A stretch of DNA of 64,000 nucleotides from Rhizobium sp. BT03 (GTDB lineage: Bacteria; Pseudomonadota; Alphaproteobacteria; Rhizobiales; Rhizobiaceae): the NCBI RefSeq assembly GCF_030053155.1, contig NZ_CP125645.1, forward strand, positions 186,001 through 250,000, in the 5' to 3' direction. The notes beneath the pieces were generated by a model. The model worked only from the letters and a program-made list of their open reading frames with translations, did not search any database and was not told where the DNA came from. Shown here in pieces: positions 36,752 to 46,395 of the stretch (positions are counted from its first letter, which is position 1; every line of letters begins with the position of its first letter). The translations under genes and the position numbers were made by a program.

Positions 36752-38071
36752 ATGAGAGTAGATAGCCTTAGAACTGCCAGCGGACCAACCATCAGTTGGC
36801 GAGTCATAGAATGCTGGGGCGCCGGCATATCTCTTTTTCTTCAGGCAGGCGCCTTTCTGCCACTTGTCCTTTCAGATGCGGACGGAACGCTCAGCGAATC
36901 TGCCAAATCCATCCTGCGTCTTCCTTGCCTTCCTATATATGCATTTACAGCCGTGATCCTGATACGCAATTTTCCGCAGTTTCTAACGGCGCTCAGGCGA
37001 AATCTCATTCTTCCCCTGATGCTCGTCTTGCCGTTTTTGTCTACCCTGTGGTCGATATCACCGCCAACGACCTTGAGGCGCGCAATCGGCCTTTTGTTTT
37101 GCATGCTTCTTTCCTATGTCCTGGCAATACGTTTCACGCCGAGGCAGCTGCTGTTCCTGCTATTTGTGACGCTCGGAGCCTGTATCGGCCTGAGTGTGGT
37201 TATATCCGTGGTGTCACCAAGCCTCGCCAGTATGCCGGACGGTGCTATGCGGGGCGTCTTCATTCACAAGAATGTCTTGGGCTGGTACGCGGCTCTGATG
37301 ATCCTGGTGGCGACGGCGGTGCTGATCGACGGGACGTTCGGCCTGCGGCGAACCGCGTTCATCTTGTTGGCGGCAGGTGTGATCTGCCTTGCAAGCTCCG
37401 GATCGATGACCGCGATCATTGCAACGTCGGTGGCGTATTGCCTGATCGGCTTTTATTCCCTGCTGCAAAGAAGCAGCAGCATTGGCCGCGTCGTCATCGT
37501 CCTGTTTTTCGTTCAGCTGTCTCTTGCCATTCTGATTTCGCTTCACGAGTTCCTGGTTCCGGCCCTTGAAGCGCTCGGCAAGGACGCGACTTTGACGGGT
37601 CGGGTGCCATTGTGGGAGCTGGTTGATCGCGAAATATCCGATCGTTGGTTGCTTGGCTATGGTTACCAGGCTTTCTGGACAGTGGCGAACCCCGAAGCGA
37701 CGCATATCTGGTTGAAGATCGGCTGGGCGGCGCCCCACGCGCACAATGGATACCGCGATATCTTGATGAGCTTTGGGATCACGGGAATGATTCCGTTCGT
37801 TCTGATGGTTCCCTATGCAATCCGCCAGGGCGGATTCCTTCAATGTCATGATTCGCAGTACGGGTGGCTCTGGCTCAATGTCCTGACGATCATGATTCTG
37901 GTGATGAACCTGACCGAAAGTATTTTTTTCGTTCAGAATGACGCCATCTTCATCCTGTTTACCACAGCCATCATCATGTTTTCGCTATACGCGCCCGTCG
38001 TTTCGATCAGCCATTCGCCGCCTTGGCAGGCGCCCGCGCGTGGCCTTACGAGCGGGCTGCAGGCATCATGA
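36752..38071 (+). CDS. Wzy/WaaL-like O-antigen polymerase or ligase family membrane protein
   Basis: A 439-residue polytopic protein with about ten to twelve hydrophobic segments and the O-antigen ligase/polymerase pattern in a large loop: MRGVFIHKNVLGWYAALMIL (about residues 163-182) and GRVPLWELVDREISDRWLLG (about residues 283-302) with HNGYRDILMSFGITGMIP (about residues 331-348). In a cluster with a Wzc-like protein and flippase it most likely polymerises the repeat units in the periplasm. The start is ATG 36752 (frame open to 36674). Its stop overlaps the beta-helix gene ATG, so they are coupled. Confidence 0.85.
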   Translation: MRVDSLRTASGPTISWRVIECWGAGISLFLQAGAFLPLVLSDADGTLSESAKSILRLPCLPIYAFTAVILIRNFPQFLTALRRNLILPLMLVLPFLSTLWSISPPTTLRRAIGLLFCMLLSYVLAIRFTPRQLLFLLFVTLGACIGLSVVISVVSPSLASMPDGAMRGVFIHKNVLGWYAALMILVATAVLIDGTFGLRRTAFILLAAGVICLASSGSMTAIIATSVAYCLIGFYSLLQRSSSIGRVVIVLFFVQLSLAILISLHEFLVPALEALGKDATLTGRVPLWELVDREISDRWLLGYGYQAFWTVANPEATHIWLKIGWAAPHAHNGYRDILMSFGITGMIPFVLMVPYAIRQGGFLQCHDSQYGWLWLNVLTIMILVMNLTESIFFVQNDAIFILFTTAIIMFSLYAPVVSISHSPPWQAPARGLTSGLQAS

Positions 38072-40194
38072 GGCGGCGTCTTGGACTGATCCTGAGCATT
38101 TTGCCTGTGATGCTTTTTCCGCAGTCCAGCAATCCGGCTCCAGTTGGGACAGAGATAGATCCGCCCGAGCGCCTGCAGATGCTCGTCAGGGAGGCAACTT
38201 GCGCGGAAGCTTCCGCGACTTTGCCAGCCGAGCTGAGTGGAACTTCTTTAAGCGGCGTCTTCAGCGGCAGCACCGGGCCGCGGACAATATTTTACGTTTC
38301 TCCCGATGGCAAAGACACCTGGAGTGGCCTTCTTCCGACCGCAAATCAGCAGGGAGGCGACGGCCCTTTCGCCAGCATTGAAAGAGCCCGTGATGCTGCC
38401 CGTGAGAAGGGCGGCGCCAACACAATCGCGCTGGGTAAAGGCGATTACTACCTTACTCAGCCGATCGTCTTTGACGCCCGTGATGCGGGTTTGATCCTGA
38501 CGGCAAGATGCGATGAAGCGCCGATTTTGCATGGGGGCTCACGCGTGCCCAACTGGGCACAGCAGGCTGACGGTCGCTGGACGGCGCCGCTGAAATTGCC
38601 GCCGGATGCAGGGATCGGTGACCTCTTCGTCAATGGGATACGCCAAACCAGGGCGCGATTTCCCAACGCCCCCGCAGATGGCGATCCACGCAAGGGATGG
38701 TTGTTTGCCGCAAAGTGCCAGCCTGCCATCGACGTGTCGGAAGGAAACACGCGCTTTTGTTTCCATGCCGGCGATCTTCCGGCGGTGGATGATATAAGTG
38801 GACTGGTCGCGGACATCGTTGGAGGGTATCGACCCGGAAGCCAGTGGGGCAATGATACGCTGCCGGTTGTATCCATCGATGGCGCCGGTCGGACCGTCCA
38901 TACCAAAGGCACAGGCTATTTCTTTACCGCGGAAGGCAGCCGCTATTTCCTTACAGGAGCCAAGGCCTTGCTCGATGCTCCCGGAGAGTGGTGGTACGAC
39001 CTTGCCGGGGGCCAGCTTCATTATATCCCTGTCGATCGATCATTGCCCAATTCCGTCGTCGTTGCCGGCGTTCTGCCGACATTCTTCAAGTTGGACGGGG
39101 CCAATGGGATGGTTATTTCAGGGCTCGAGTTGAGAGATGGAGCCCCTGACGGCAGCGGCAAGTTTTATACGGAAACCAGAGGATTTGGCGCCATACGGAT
39201 CGAGCACGCCGATGGCGTCAGGATTGTCGGCAACAGCATCGAGAATGTCGGCGTCGGGGTCCATGTGACGGAAAGCAAGGATGCGTTGATTGCCGCCAAT
39301 GTGATTGCGGATGTGGCTGGCAACGGGATCTACATCGGCACAAATTATGGCACGTTCGGCAAGTCGAACGGCGCCAGAATCCTTTCAAATCATATCCATG
39401 ACATCGGAACGATCTACATTGAAACCGCCGGAATATGGTTCCAGGCGGCAGACAATGTCAGGATCGCCGACAACCTGATCGAAAACACGGCGCAGTTCGG
39501 AATTGCCGGCGGCTCGCTGTGGGGTGCCAATGATGCCGTCTATAATGCCGTCATCGAGCATAACGTGATCCGTAACGCCAATCAGCAGACGGCAGATGGC
39601 GGCGCCATCAAGATGATGGGTGAGCAGGCCGACCCTCTGAACAGCACCATCCGCTCCAATCTTGTGACCGGGACCGGTCATCTCATGAACAGGGCCGACG
39701 GGACGTTCTGGCCCCCCGGATATGAGAATACCCGCGAATGGCCGTCTCCCATCAGCTGGGCGATCTATACGGATGGCAAGGCGAGCGGGCTGCGCATCGA
39801 GGGAAATACGCTGTCGGGCAACGTCGCGGCGATCGGTATCAACGGCGGTTGGAGCAACCTGGTGGCGGGAAACGTCATCACACACGGATCGGGCGCGGCT
39901 TTTCGCGTTGATGACGGTACGGGCAGGGGTTGGCATCCGCCATGGGCGCGCCCTAATCGTATCGAGGAGAATATTGTCTCGGTTGACAGTGACAGCGGCA
40001 TTGTCGCCTATGTCAACGCTCCCGATCTTGGGCTTGGATTTGTGCAATTCGCGCGCAACCGCTACAGCGGCAACTTGAACAGCCGGAGCTTCCGAATAGA
40101 TCCGAGGATCATGCGTTCGGGAGAATTTGGCAGTCTACGGGATCTTCAGAAGGCTGGCGCAGACACCGGAAGCTTGATCGCGCCGCCCGAGTAA
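38068..40194 (+). CDS. Exported right-handed parallel beta-helix protein, possible GH141-like glycan-active enzyme
   Basis: A 708-residue protein with a signal peptide (RLGLILSILPVMLFP, residues 4-18) and a beta-helix built from PbH1-like repeats (for example GVRIVGNSIENVGVG, ALIAANVIADVAGNG, GLRIEGNTLSGNVAA). The N-terminal FYVSPDGKDTWSG block with DGPFASIERARDAARE (about residues 75-120) is the opening seen in GH141/right-handed beta-helix enzymes. Family members include alpha-L-fucosidase and xylanase; this locus also makes GDP-fucose. It should act in the periplasm or outside on the polymer itself, as a lyase/hydrolase that trims or releases chains. Substrate assignment is inference. Confidence 0.78.
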   Translation: MRRRLGLILSILPVMLFPQSSNPAPVGTEIDPPERLQMLVREATCAEASATLPAELSGTSLSGVFSGSTGPRTIFYVSPDGKDTWSGLLPTANQQGGDGPFASIERARDAAREKGGANTIALGKGDYYLTQPIVFDARDAGLILTARCDEAPILHGGSRVPNWAQQADGRWTAPLKLPPDAGIGDLFVNGIRQTRARFPNAPADGDPRKGWLFAAKCQPAIDVSEGNTRFCFHAGDLPAVDDISGLVADIVGGYRPGSQWGNDTLPVVSIDGAGRTVHTKGTGYFFTAEGSRYFLTGAKALLDAPGEWWYDLAGGQLHYIPVDRSLPNSVVVAGVLPTFFKLDGANGMVISGLELRDGAPDGSGKFYTETRGFGAIRIEHADGVRIVGNSIENVGVGVHVTESKDALIAANVIADVAGNGIYIGTNYGTFGKSNGARILSNHIHDIGTIYIETAGIWFQAADNVRIADNLIENTAQFGIAGGSLWGANDAVYNAVIEHNVIRNANQQTADGGAIKMMGEQADPLNSTIRSNLVTGTGHLMNRADGTFWPPGYENTREWPSPISWAIYTDGKASGLRIEGNTLSGNVAAIGINGGWSNLVAGNVITHGSGAAFRVDDGTGRGWHPPWARPNRIEENIVSVDSDSGIVAYVNAPDLGLGFVQFARNRYSGNLNSRSFRIDPRIMRSGEFGSLRDLQKAGADTGSLIAPPE

Positions 40195-40560
40195 CAAAGG
40201 CGCCGCGACGCGCGGTGTTCTGCGGCGATAAAGCCGGCAGCGGTCCTGCCGATCCATAGAATGATCGATCGCGTCAAGGTAAGCCGCAGCCTCCACCAGC
40301 GTCGGCATTTGCCCGGCATGTGCGATCCGCACATCAAAAATGACGGCATCGCCGCTCATACGCGCAGGCCTTCCTCCGGCACGCTCTTTACCAGGCCCTT
40401 GCCATCAGCTTTCGGTCGAACCTTCAACTCGCTGGCGGGGTTTCATTCTGATCCTGGAGATGGAACGCCATCCTTCCCGGCTTTGTTCGCGCGAGGGCGA
40501 ATATCTTCTGCGGCTCTGCGGTCATCAAAAGGAGCAACATGGCAAGCCATGGGGTACATG
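40135..40560 (-). pseudogene. Degraded PhyH-like dioxygenase remnant
   Basis: Read on the minus strand, frames separated by a stop and a frameshift join into one sense protein: APFDDRRAAEDIRPRANK then KDGVPSPGSE-stop, then NPASELKVRPKADGKGLVKS and VPEEGLRV (near 40360), then, shifted, SGDAVIFDVRIAHAGQMP and AAYLDAIDHSMDRQDRCRL to a stop at 40135. GDAVIFDVR..HAG matches the C-terminal metal-binding strand of phytanoyl-CoA dioxygenase (PhyH)-type enzymes. Inactivated by at least one in-frame stop and one frameshift, it explains most of the 480-bp gap between the beta-helix and WecG genes. Its 3' end overlaps the beta-helix gene. Confidence 0.5.
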
Positions 40561-40675
40561 GACTTACTTCGAATATCGTACGTCATCCCGGCGTAAGACG
40601 TAAATATCAAGTCTCTTCTACGTCCAATAGCTGGAGCGGCAAGTATGGAGGCAATCGACCTGCCGGGATATTCTG

Positions 40676-41563
40676 ATGACAGTTTCAGTCGCGAAAGCGC
40701 AGGTCATGAGAAAACAACCAGTACGCAGCAGCCCAACTTCTGTTCTTCACCCGGAGGGCTCTTTAGGATGGACGAATGTCCTTGGTGTTCGCGTCTCGGC
40801 AGTCAATCTCAAAAGCGCGACCGGGTTTATTCAAAAAGCAATCGAAGACGGCCGGAAGGAATATGTCTGCGTTCGCGACGCACACGGCATCGTCCGATGT
40901 CAGGACGATCCCGAGCTCCGGTCGATCCATAACCGCGCGTTCCTCGTAACCCCCGACGGCATGCCGCTTGTCTGGGCGCTGAGACATGCTGGTCATGCGG
41001 AAAGCGACAGGGTCTATGGACCGGACCTCATGCTGTCCGTTTTCGCTGCCGGCAGCGAAAACGGCTTGCGCCACTTCCTTTATGGCGCAACGCCCGAAAC
41101 GCTGGAACAACTGCAGGCGCGCCTTCTCGCAAAATTTCCGCAGGCACGGATCGTCGGCTCCTATGCGCCGCCTTTTCGCAAACTGTCGACGCGGGAGGAA
41201 GCGGATGTCGCCGACCGGCTCAATCGGTCGGGCGCCGATATCATCTGGGTCGGGCTGAGCAGCCCCAAGCAGGAACTCTGGATGGCGCGCATGCGCGATC
41301 GCCTTGATGCATCGATGCTCATCGGTGTCGGAGCCGCATTCGATTTCCATGCCGGTCTCAAGCGCCAGGCTCCGAGGTTCATTCAAAGAAGCGGCTTCGA
41401 ATGGGCGTTTCGTCTTCTGTGCGAGCCGCGGCGGCTGTGGCGGCGCTATGCGCTCGTCGTGCCGGCCTTCATCTCACTGACAGCATTCCAGAAACTGGGA
41501 CTTCGGAAGTTTCCGATCGACGATGCCGTTTCCGGATCGGGTGCGTCGGGACAAATGCAGTAG
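40676..41563 (+). CDS. WecG/TagA/CpsF-family (GT26) glycosyltransferase
   Basis: A 295-residue enzyme of the family that adds the second sugar (ManNAcA or similar) to a lipid-linked sugar. Landmarks: VTPDGMPLVWALR (about residues 92-104), VWVGLSSPKQELWMARM-like block (about residues 192-206) and LIGVGAAFDFHAGLKRQAP (about residues 218-236). ATG 40676 has no clear ribosome site; ATG 40706 (residue 11) is an alternative. It lies 15 bases before the initiating transferase gene, consistent with acting next after it. Confidence 0.87.
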   Translation: MTVSVAKAQVMRKQPVRSSPTSVLHPEGSLGWTNVLGVRVSAVNLKSATGFIQKAIEDGRKEYVCVRDAHGIVRCQDDPELRSIHNRAFLVTPDGMPLVWALRHAGHAESDRVYGPDLMLSVFAAGSENGLRHFLYGATPETLEQLQARLLAKFPQARIVGSYAPPFRKLSTREEADVADRLNRSGADIIWVGLSSPKQELWMARMRDRLDASMLIGVGAAFDFHAGLKRQAPRFIQRSGFEWAFRLLCEPRRLWRRYALVVPAFISLTAFQKLGLRKFPIDDAVSGSGASGQMQ

Positions 41564-41578
41564 AGGGGTAAAAGCGTC

Positions 41579-43072
41579 ATGTCCATATTTGTGCCGTCAG
41601 CGATGACATCGGGTCGATCGAAGGCACCCACACCAAATGACATGACATCGCGGGCGATTCCGGCAGGGTCCGTGCCGCCCATAGCAGCCAAGACCGCCGA
41701 TGCCTTCGTATGGGCGGGGCTGACTATGCCCGTCGCACTACGGCGCCGGCTTCCTCGGCTTGCAACGTCGTCCTTCCTGGTCGCCGGCGACATTGCAAGC
41801 TATTTGATTGTCTATTTCGCTCTCCTGTCCATTCTTCCCAGTGGTTCTGAGGGCACGATAGCGGAGCGTGCGTTCACGGTCGCCGCACTGGCTGCGATTG
41901 TTCTTTACGCATCGGCCGGCCTCTATCCCGGATATCGGTTGCATGACCACGAACATCTGCGGCGGCGCACGATCGCTGCCGTCAAGGTGGCTGTCCTGGC
42001 GGCATTCGGAGCCATTATCCTGCCGGAGGGGGAACGCCTGCTGCTTGCCATTGTTGTGTTCCTCGGTCTCGGGCTGATCGTTCAGCCATTTGTGCATTGG
42101 CTTGCACGAGGCCTGTGCTGGAGACTTGGAATTTGGGGGGAGCGCGCGGTTGTCATAGGGGGACGCAACCTTGCCCCCGCGCTCGTGGCGCATTTCAACA
42201 ACCACTGGCAGTATGGCATCAGGCTGGAGCCCTTTTCCCCCGATAGTTTGGAGGCACTGCCAGGTGGCGGGCCGTCCATTGCGGTGATTACGGGCGACAC
42301 GGGCTCATTTGTGCCCGACCTGGCGGCGATGCGTCGGAAGTTCGCCGAGGTCATTTTGCTGTCCGACACGCCGAACCTCAAGGTAAGCGGATTGCGACCC
42401 GCGGATATCGGCGGAGAGATCGGTATTCGCCTCACCACCGGTGGGAGTTCGATCAACTCGGATCCGGTCCGCCGGATCCTCGATCTCGCAATCGCCATCC
42501 CTGCAACGATCGTGGTCGCGCCATTCATCGCGATTGCAGCGGCTGCAATCTATGCCATCGATCCAGGTCCTGTCTTCTTTCGGCATGCCAGGGAAGGACG
42601 GTCCGGCAAGCCGGTGCACGTCCTGAAATTGAGGACGATGTACCAGGATGCAGAACAGCGCCTTGAAGCACTGTTCCGAGACAACCCTGCCATGCGCGCC
42701 GAGTGGTTGAGCCACTTCAAGCTCAAGGACGATCCGCGCGTCCTTCCGATTATAGGACATATGCTGCGCTCTTCGAGCATCGACGAGCTCCCGCAATTGG
42801 CGAACATCATTGCGGGCGAGATGGCCTTTGTGGGACCGCGCCCGTTCCCGGAATATCACCTTTCGGCGATGGACGGCGAATTTCGGGACAAGCGCCGTTC
42901 CGTCATGCCGGGGCTCACGGGTCTCTGGCAAATATCCGAACGAAGCGATGCGGATATCGAGCTGCAGCAGCAACTCGACGAGTTCTACATCGACAACCGG
43001 TCCCTGTGGTTCGACTGCCAAATTCTTCTCGGCACAATCCCTGCGGTCTTCAAGCGCAGAGGAGCCTGCTGA
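41579..43072 (+). CDS. Initiating sugar-phosphate transferase (WbaP/ExoY-type polyprenyl glycosylphosphotransferase)
   Basis: A 497-residue membrane enzyme that transfers a sugar phosphate (hexose-1-phosphate or HexNAc-1-phosphate) to undecaprenyl phosphate. An N-terminal set of membrane spans and a Rossmann-like middle precede the conserved C-terminal sugar transferase domain: PVHVLKLRTMYQDAEQRLE (about residues 344-362), SSSIDELPQLANIIAGEM (about residues 398-415), AFVGPRPFPEYHL and the end LTGLWQISERSDADIELQQQ. AGAGGGG precedes ATG 41579. It begins synthesis of each repeat unit. Confidence 0.92.
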   Translation: MSIFVPSAMTSGRSKAPTPNDMTSRAIPAGSVPPIAAKTADAFVWAGLTMPVALRRRLPRLATSSFLVAGDIASYLIVYFALLSILPSGSEGTIAERAFTVAALAAIVLYASAGLYPGYRLHDHEHLRRRTIAAVKVAVLAAFGAIILPEGERLLLAIVVFLGLGLIVQPFVHWLARGLCWRLGIWGERAVVIGGRNLAPALVAHFNNHWQYGIRLEPFSPDSLEALPGGGPSIAVITGDTGSFVPDLAAMRRKFAEVILLSDTPNLKVSGLRPADIGGEIGIRLTTGGSSINSDPVRRILDLAIAIPATIVVAPFIAIAAAAIYAIDPGPVFFRHAREGRSGKPVHVLKLRTMYQDAEQRLEALFRDNPAMRAEWLSHFKLKDDPRVLPIIGHMLRSSSIDELPQLANIIAGEMAFVGPRPFPEYHLSAMDGEFRDKRRSVMPGLTGLWQISERSDADIELQQQLDEFYIDNRSLWFDCQILLGTIPAVFKRRGAC

Positions 43073-43117
43073 CCATCCTCGCTTCCACGAGACAACCATC
43101 AACAACGGAGCACACCA

Positions 43118-44170
43118 ATGCACGGACACAAGCGGATTATGGTTACCGGCGGCACCGGGTTTCTAGGATCATTCCTGTGCGAAAGGCTTTTGCGAGAGGG
43201 CAACGACGTCCTCTGCGTGGACAATTACTACACCGGTTCGCGCGACAATGTGCTGCACCTTCTCGACGATCCGCGCTTTGAGATCCTTCGCCACGACATT
43301 ACCTTCCCGCTCTATGTGGAGGTCGACGAGATCTACAACCTCGCCTGCCCGGCATCTCCGGTCCACTATCAGCACGACCCCGTGCAGACAGTGAAGACCA
43401 ATGTGCACGGCGCCATCAACATGCTCGGCTTGGCAAAACGCACCAAGGCGAAGATCTTCCAGGCCTCCACCAGCGAAGTTTACGGTGATCCGGCCGTCCA
43501 TCCTCAACCCGAGGAGTATCGCGGCAGCGTCAATCCCATAGGCCCGCGAGCATGTTATGATGAAGGCAAACGGTGTGCCGAAACATTGTTCTTCGACTAT
43601 CATCGTCAATACGGTGTGGAAATCCGGGTGGCGCGGATCTTCAACACCTACGGGCCGCGCATGCAGACCAATGACGGCCGCGTCGTCTCGAATTTCATCG
43701 TTCAGGCGCTTCAAAACGAACCGATCACCATCTTCGGCAACGGCACGCAGACGCGCTCCTTCTGCTATGTAGACGATCTGATCGAGGGCTTCATCCGCCT
43801 GATGGGCGCGCCGGCCGGGGTCACGGGTCCGATCAATCTCGGTAACCCGGGAGAATTCCAGGTTCGGGAACTGGCCGAAATGGTCATCGAGATGACGGGA
43901 TCGAAATCAGGCATCGTTTACAATCCTCTGCCGATTGACGATCCGACCCAGCGCAAGCCCGACATCAGTCGCGCAAAGCACGATCTGGGCTGGCAGCCGA
44001 CGGTGAACCTGCGGGAGGGGCTCGAGAAAACCATCGCATATTTCGAGTGGAAGCTTTCTGGCGGAGCCAAAAGCGCGCCTGGCATCCGGTCCTCGCGAAC
44101 GGCTTACACCTATCTGCCTACCCCGGCCGTCGGCCTTCCCGTTCCGCAAGCTGCGCCGCTCGGAAGGTGA
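43118..44170 (+). CDS. UDP-glucuronate decarboxylase-like SDR (UDP-xylose synthase family)
   Basis: A 350-residue NAD-dependent SDR. It has [16 protein letters not shown] (about residues 10-25), the active-site AAS-like segment [17 protein letters not shown] (about residues 114-130) and the catalytic [15 protein letters not shown] (about residues 146-160), and a C-terminal half with [19 protein letters not shown]. These are the marks of UXS1, which makes UDP-xylose from UDP-glucuronate. A 40-residue C-terminal tail beyond the SDR fold is Pro/Ala-rich. It lies 45 bases after the initiating transferase gene and would supply UDP-xylose or a related pentose donor. Confidence 0.88.
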   Translation: MHGHKRIMVTGGTGFLGSFLCERLLREGNDVLCVDNYYTGSRDNVLHLLDDPRFEILRHDITFPLYVEVDEIYNLACPASPVHYQHDPVQTVKTNVHGAINMLGLAKRTKAKIFQASTSEVYGDPAVHPQPEEYRGSVNPIGPRACYDEGKRCAETLFFDYHRQYGVEIRVARIFNTYGPRMQTNDGRVVSNFIVQALQNEPITIFGNGTQTRSFCYVDDLIEGFIRLMGAPAGVTGPINLGNPGEFQVRELAEMVIEMTGSKSGIVYNPLPIDDPTQRKPDISRAKHDLGWQPTVNLREGLEKTIAYFEWKLSGGAKSAPGIRSSRTAYTYLPTPAVGLPVPQAAPLGR

Positions 44171-44194
44171 ACAGAAACGGCAAAACGCAAATCA

Positions 44195-44224
44195 AGGCTC
44201 GGTTCCGGTCAATGAACCGAGCCT
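44195..44224. terminator. Perfect 11-bp hairpin after the UDP-xylose synthase-like gene
   Basis: AGGCTCGGTTC and GAACCGAGCCT pair around an 8-base loop, 25 bases after the stop, followed directly by the palindrome CAAACCGCGGTTTG (44225-44238). Without a T-run, it may be an attenuator between the upstream genes and the GT2 genes rather than a full terminator. Confidence 0.45.
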
Positions 44225-44295
44225 CAAACCGCGGTTTGCAAAGAGCCGCGACCGTCGGACCTGCAAATCGCCGCAAAACACTGAGGACATGAAGC

Positions 44296-45111
44296 ATGCG
44301 CATTGCTGTTGTTACGCCATACTACAAGGAGCCTAACGAGCTCCTTGAGCAGTGCCGGGCGAGCGTTCTCGACCAAACCGTTGCATGCGATCATATTTTT
44401 GTTGCCGACGGGTTTCCGAACGCTGTCGTCGGTGGCTGGCGCGCAAAACATTTCATCCTGCCGAATGCCCACGGCGACGCTGGCAACATGGCGCGCGTGA
44501 TCGGCAGCCTCAGCGCCTTTGCCCAGGGCTATGACGCAGTGGCGTTCCTCGATGCGGACAACTGGTACCAATCCGACCACGTCCAGCGCCTGCTTGACCT
44601 TCACCGCCGCACCGGTGCTGCGGTTTGCACCTCGAGACGTTCGATGCACCGCGCGGACGGCAGCTACATGTTCGACGACTCAAAGAGCGACGGCCGCACG
44701 CACGTGGATACCAACTGCCTATTTCTGACGCGACCGGCCCTGCCGATCATCGCGCGCTGGGCTCACATGCCGAGGGAACTCTATCCAGTAGGAGATTCCG
44801 TCTATTGGAGCTCGATCCGGAGTTCCCGGCTGTCGCGCGCTCACGAGCCGACTGCGACGGTATGCTACCGCACGACTTGGGAAGCCGATTACAGGCGGAT
44901 GGGAGAGCCTGCCCCTGCGGGCAGCAAGACCCTCGCCTTCACCGACCAGCCATACTACTGGTTCAAGTCTCTTCCGGCTCGGGATCGCTGGCGCATCTGG
45001 CAGGATTTCGGCTTTCCGCTCAGGCGGCGCACGGTCGCAAAGCTGGTCGGCCAATATGCGCTGTCAAGGCTTTCTCCCTACTCTTATCTCGGCGCCAAAC
45101 ATGAGTACTGA
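44296..45111 (+). CDS. Glycosyltransferase family 2
   Basis: A 271-residue GT-A enzyme with MRIAVVTPYYKEPNELLEQC at the start, the nucleotide-sugar segment NMARVIGSLSAFAQGYDAVAFLDADNWYQ containing the DxD metal motif (about residues 63-93) and GSYMFDDSKSDGRTHVDTN with an acceptor-side Asp. It lies 125 bases after the hairpin and shares strand with the next GT2. Donor and acceptor are unknown. Confidence 0.87.
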   Translation: MRIAVVTPYYKEPNELLEQCRASVLDQTVACDHIFVADGFPNAVVGGWRAKHFILPNAHGDAGNMARVIGSLSAFAQGYDAVAFLDADNWYQSDHVQRLLDLHRRTGAAVCTSRRSMHRADGSYMFDDSKSDGRTHVDTNCLFLTRPALPIIARWAHMPRELYPVGDSVYWSSIRSSRLSRAHEPTATVCYRTTWEADYRRMGEPAPAGSKTLAFTDQPYYWFKSLPARDRWRIWQDFGFPLRRRTVAKLVGQYALSRLSPYSYLGAKHEY

Positions 45112-45200
45112 CAGTCTGCCGAGCCCCTGATCTCTCGTCTTCCTGCGTCCGGAAGATCTGTCGAACCAAAGAGGGACGCTGTGCGTACGGAGGAAGAAGT

Positions 45201-46193
45201 TTGCAACGTGTTGATGTCGTAATACCCTGCTATAACTATGCCCATTTCCTGCAGGAATGCGTTGAAAGCGTCCTTTCGCAAACGGGCGTCGATGTGCGCG
45301 TGCTCATTCTGGATGACTGCTCGCCGGACAATACGCCGGAAGTCGGAATGGCCCTGGCGTCCCGCGACAAGCGGGTCACTTATCGGCGCCACGCGGCAAA
45401 CATGCGCCACATCGCCACCTATAATGAGGGGATCGATTGGGCCGGCGGTGACTTATTCCTGCTTCTTTCTGCGGATGATTATCTCTGGCCGGGCGCGCTG
45501 GACCGCGCAGCGGAGGTGATGCGCAACTATCCGGATGTGGGGTTGGCGTTCGGGAACGCGATCATAGCCGAGCCAGATGGCAGCATGAGCAAACGCGCCG
45601 ATCCTCTCGGCGACCATTACGTGCCCCCCATGCAGATCTTGTCCGGTCGGCAATTCATGCAGTTGAGTGGAGCACGCAATCTCGTTCCAACGGCGACCGC
45701 TGTCGTGAGGACCGCGCTGCAAAAGCAGGTCGGCGGCTACCTCAAGGAACTGCCGCATGCCGGCGATATGGAAATGTGGCTGCGGCTCGCATCACATGCC
45801 GGCGTAGCTTTCATCAATGCCGATCAAGCAGTATATCGCCAACATGCCTCGAATATGTCGCTGCAATACTATGGAGAAAATATTCTCTCCGATCTTCTGC
45901 AAAGAAAAAAGGTTTTCGATATCCTATTTAGCCAAGCGGCCGATGGCCTCAGAAAAGATGAGATGTTACGGCGCTTTCTTGCCAGAGATCTCGGAAAACA
46001 GGCGCTTCGACAGGCTGGCATCGCATTCAACAACTTCGACGTTGCGACGGCCGTGGCGATTCAGCGCTTTGCATTGGAGGTTTCCCCCAATGTGCGAAAT
46101 TCATTGCCCTGGATCAAATTGGTCTGCAAGCAGACGATCGGCCCAAAGTGCTGGTACGCCTTGAATTCTATGCGGCGAAGAGTTGCCGCATGA
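45201..46193 (+). CDS. Glycosyltransferase family 2, TTG start
   Basis: A 330-residue GT-A enzyme: VDVVIPCYNYAHFLQECVES (about residues 4-23), VRVLILDDCSPDNTPEV (about residues 33-49) and DxD in LLLSADDYLWPGALD (about residues 91-105). The likely initiation codon is TTG 45201 with GGAGGA 6-12 bases upstream; no in-frame ATG precedes the motif. The TTG is unusual for this cluster and may keep expression low. It is the last gene before the LuxR-type regulator. Confidence 0.87.
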   Translation: MQRVDVVIPCYNYAHFLQECVESVLSQTGVDVRVLILDDCSPDNTPEVGMALASRDKRVTYRRHAANMRHIATYNEGIDWAGGDLFLLLSADDYLWPGALDRAAEVMRNYPDVGLAFGNAIIAEPDGSMSKRADPLGDHYVPPMQILSGRQFMQLSGARNLVPTATAVVRTALQKQVGGYLKELPHAGDMEMWLRLASHAGVAFINADQAVYRQHASNMSLQYYGENILSDLLQRKKVFDILFSQAADGLRKDEMLRRFLARDLGKQALRQAGIAFNNFDVATAVAIQRFALEVSPNVRNSLPWIKLVCKQTIGPKCWYALNSMRRRVAA

Positions 46194-46306
46194 ACAGGCA
46201 GGACCGGACCGGGTTAGTTCATCCGCAAGTACCGAAACAGCAGTCCCTGTCGAGCACTCGATCGCTGCTCATGCCAAGATCGCGGGAAGCGTAACAGAGC
46301 GCCCTC

Positions 46307-46340
46307 AAAAAACCCGGTGACGCATTTGCGCCACCGGGTG
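46307..46340 (-). terminator. Rho-independent terminator of the LuxR-type regulator
   Basis: On the minus strand, ACCCGGTG and CACCGGGT (arms 46312-46319 and 46332-46339) form a hairpin followed by six T residues (46312-46307), 55 bases after the regulator stop. The arms extend with partial pairing. Confidence 0.75.
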
Positions 46341-46395
46341 ATTTGAGCAAAGAACGTGATTCCAAGAATGCTCCAACCAGCACGCGTCTTTACGA

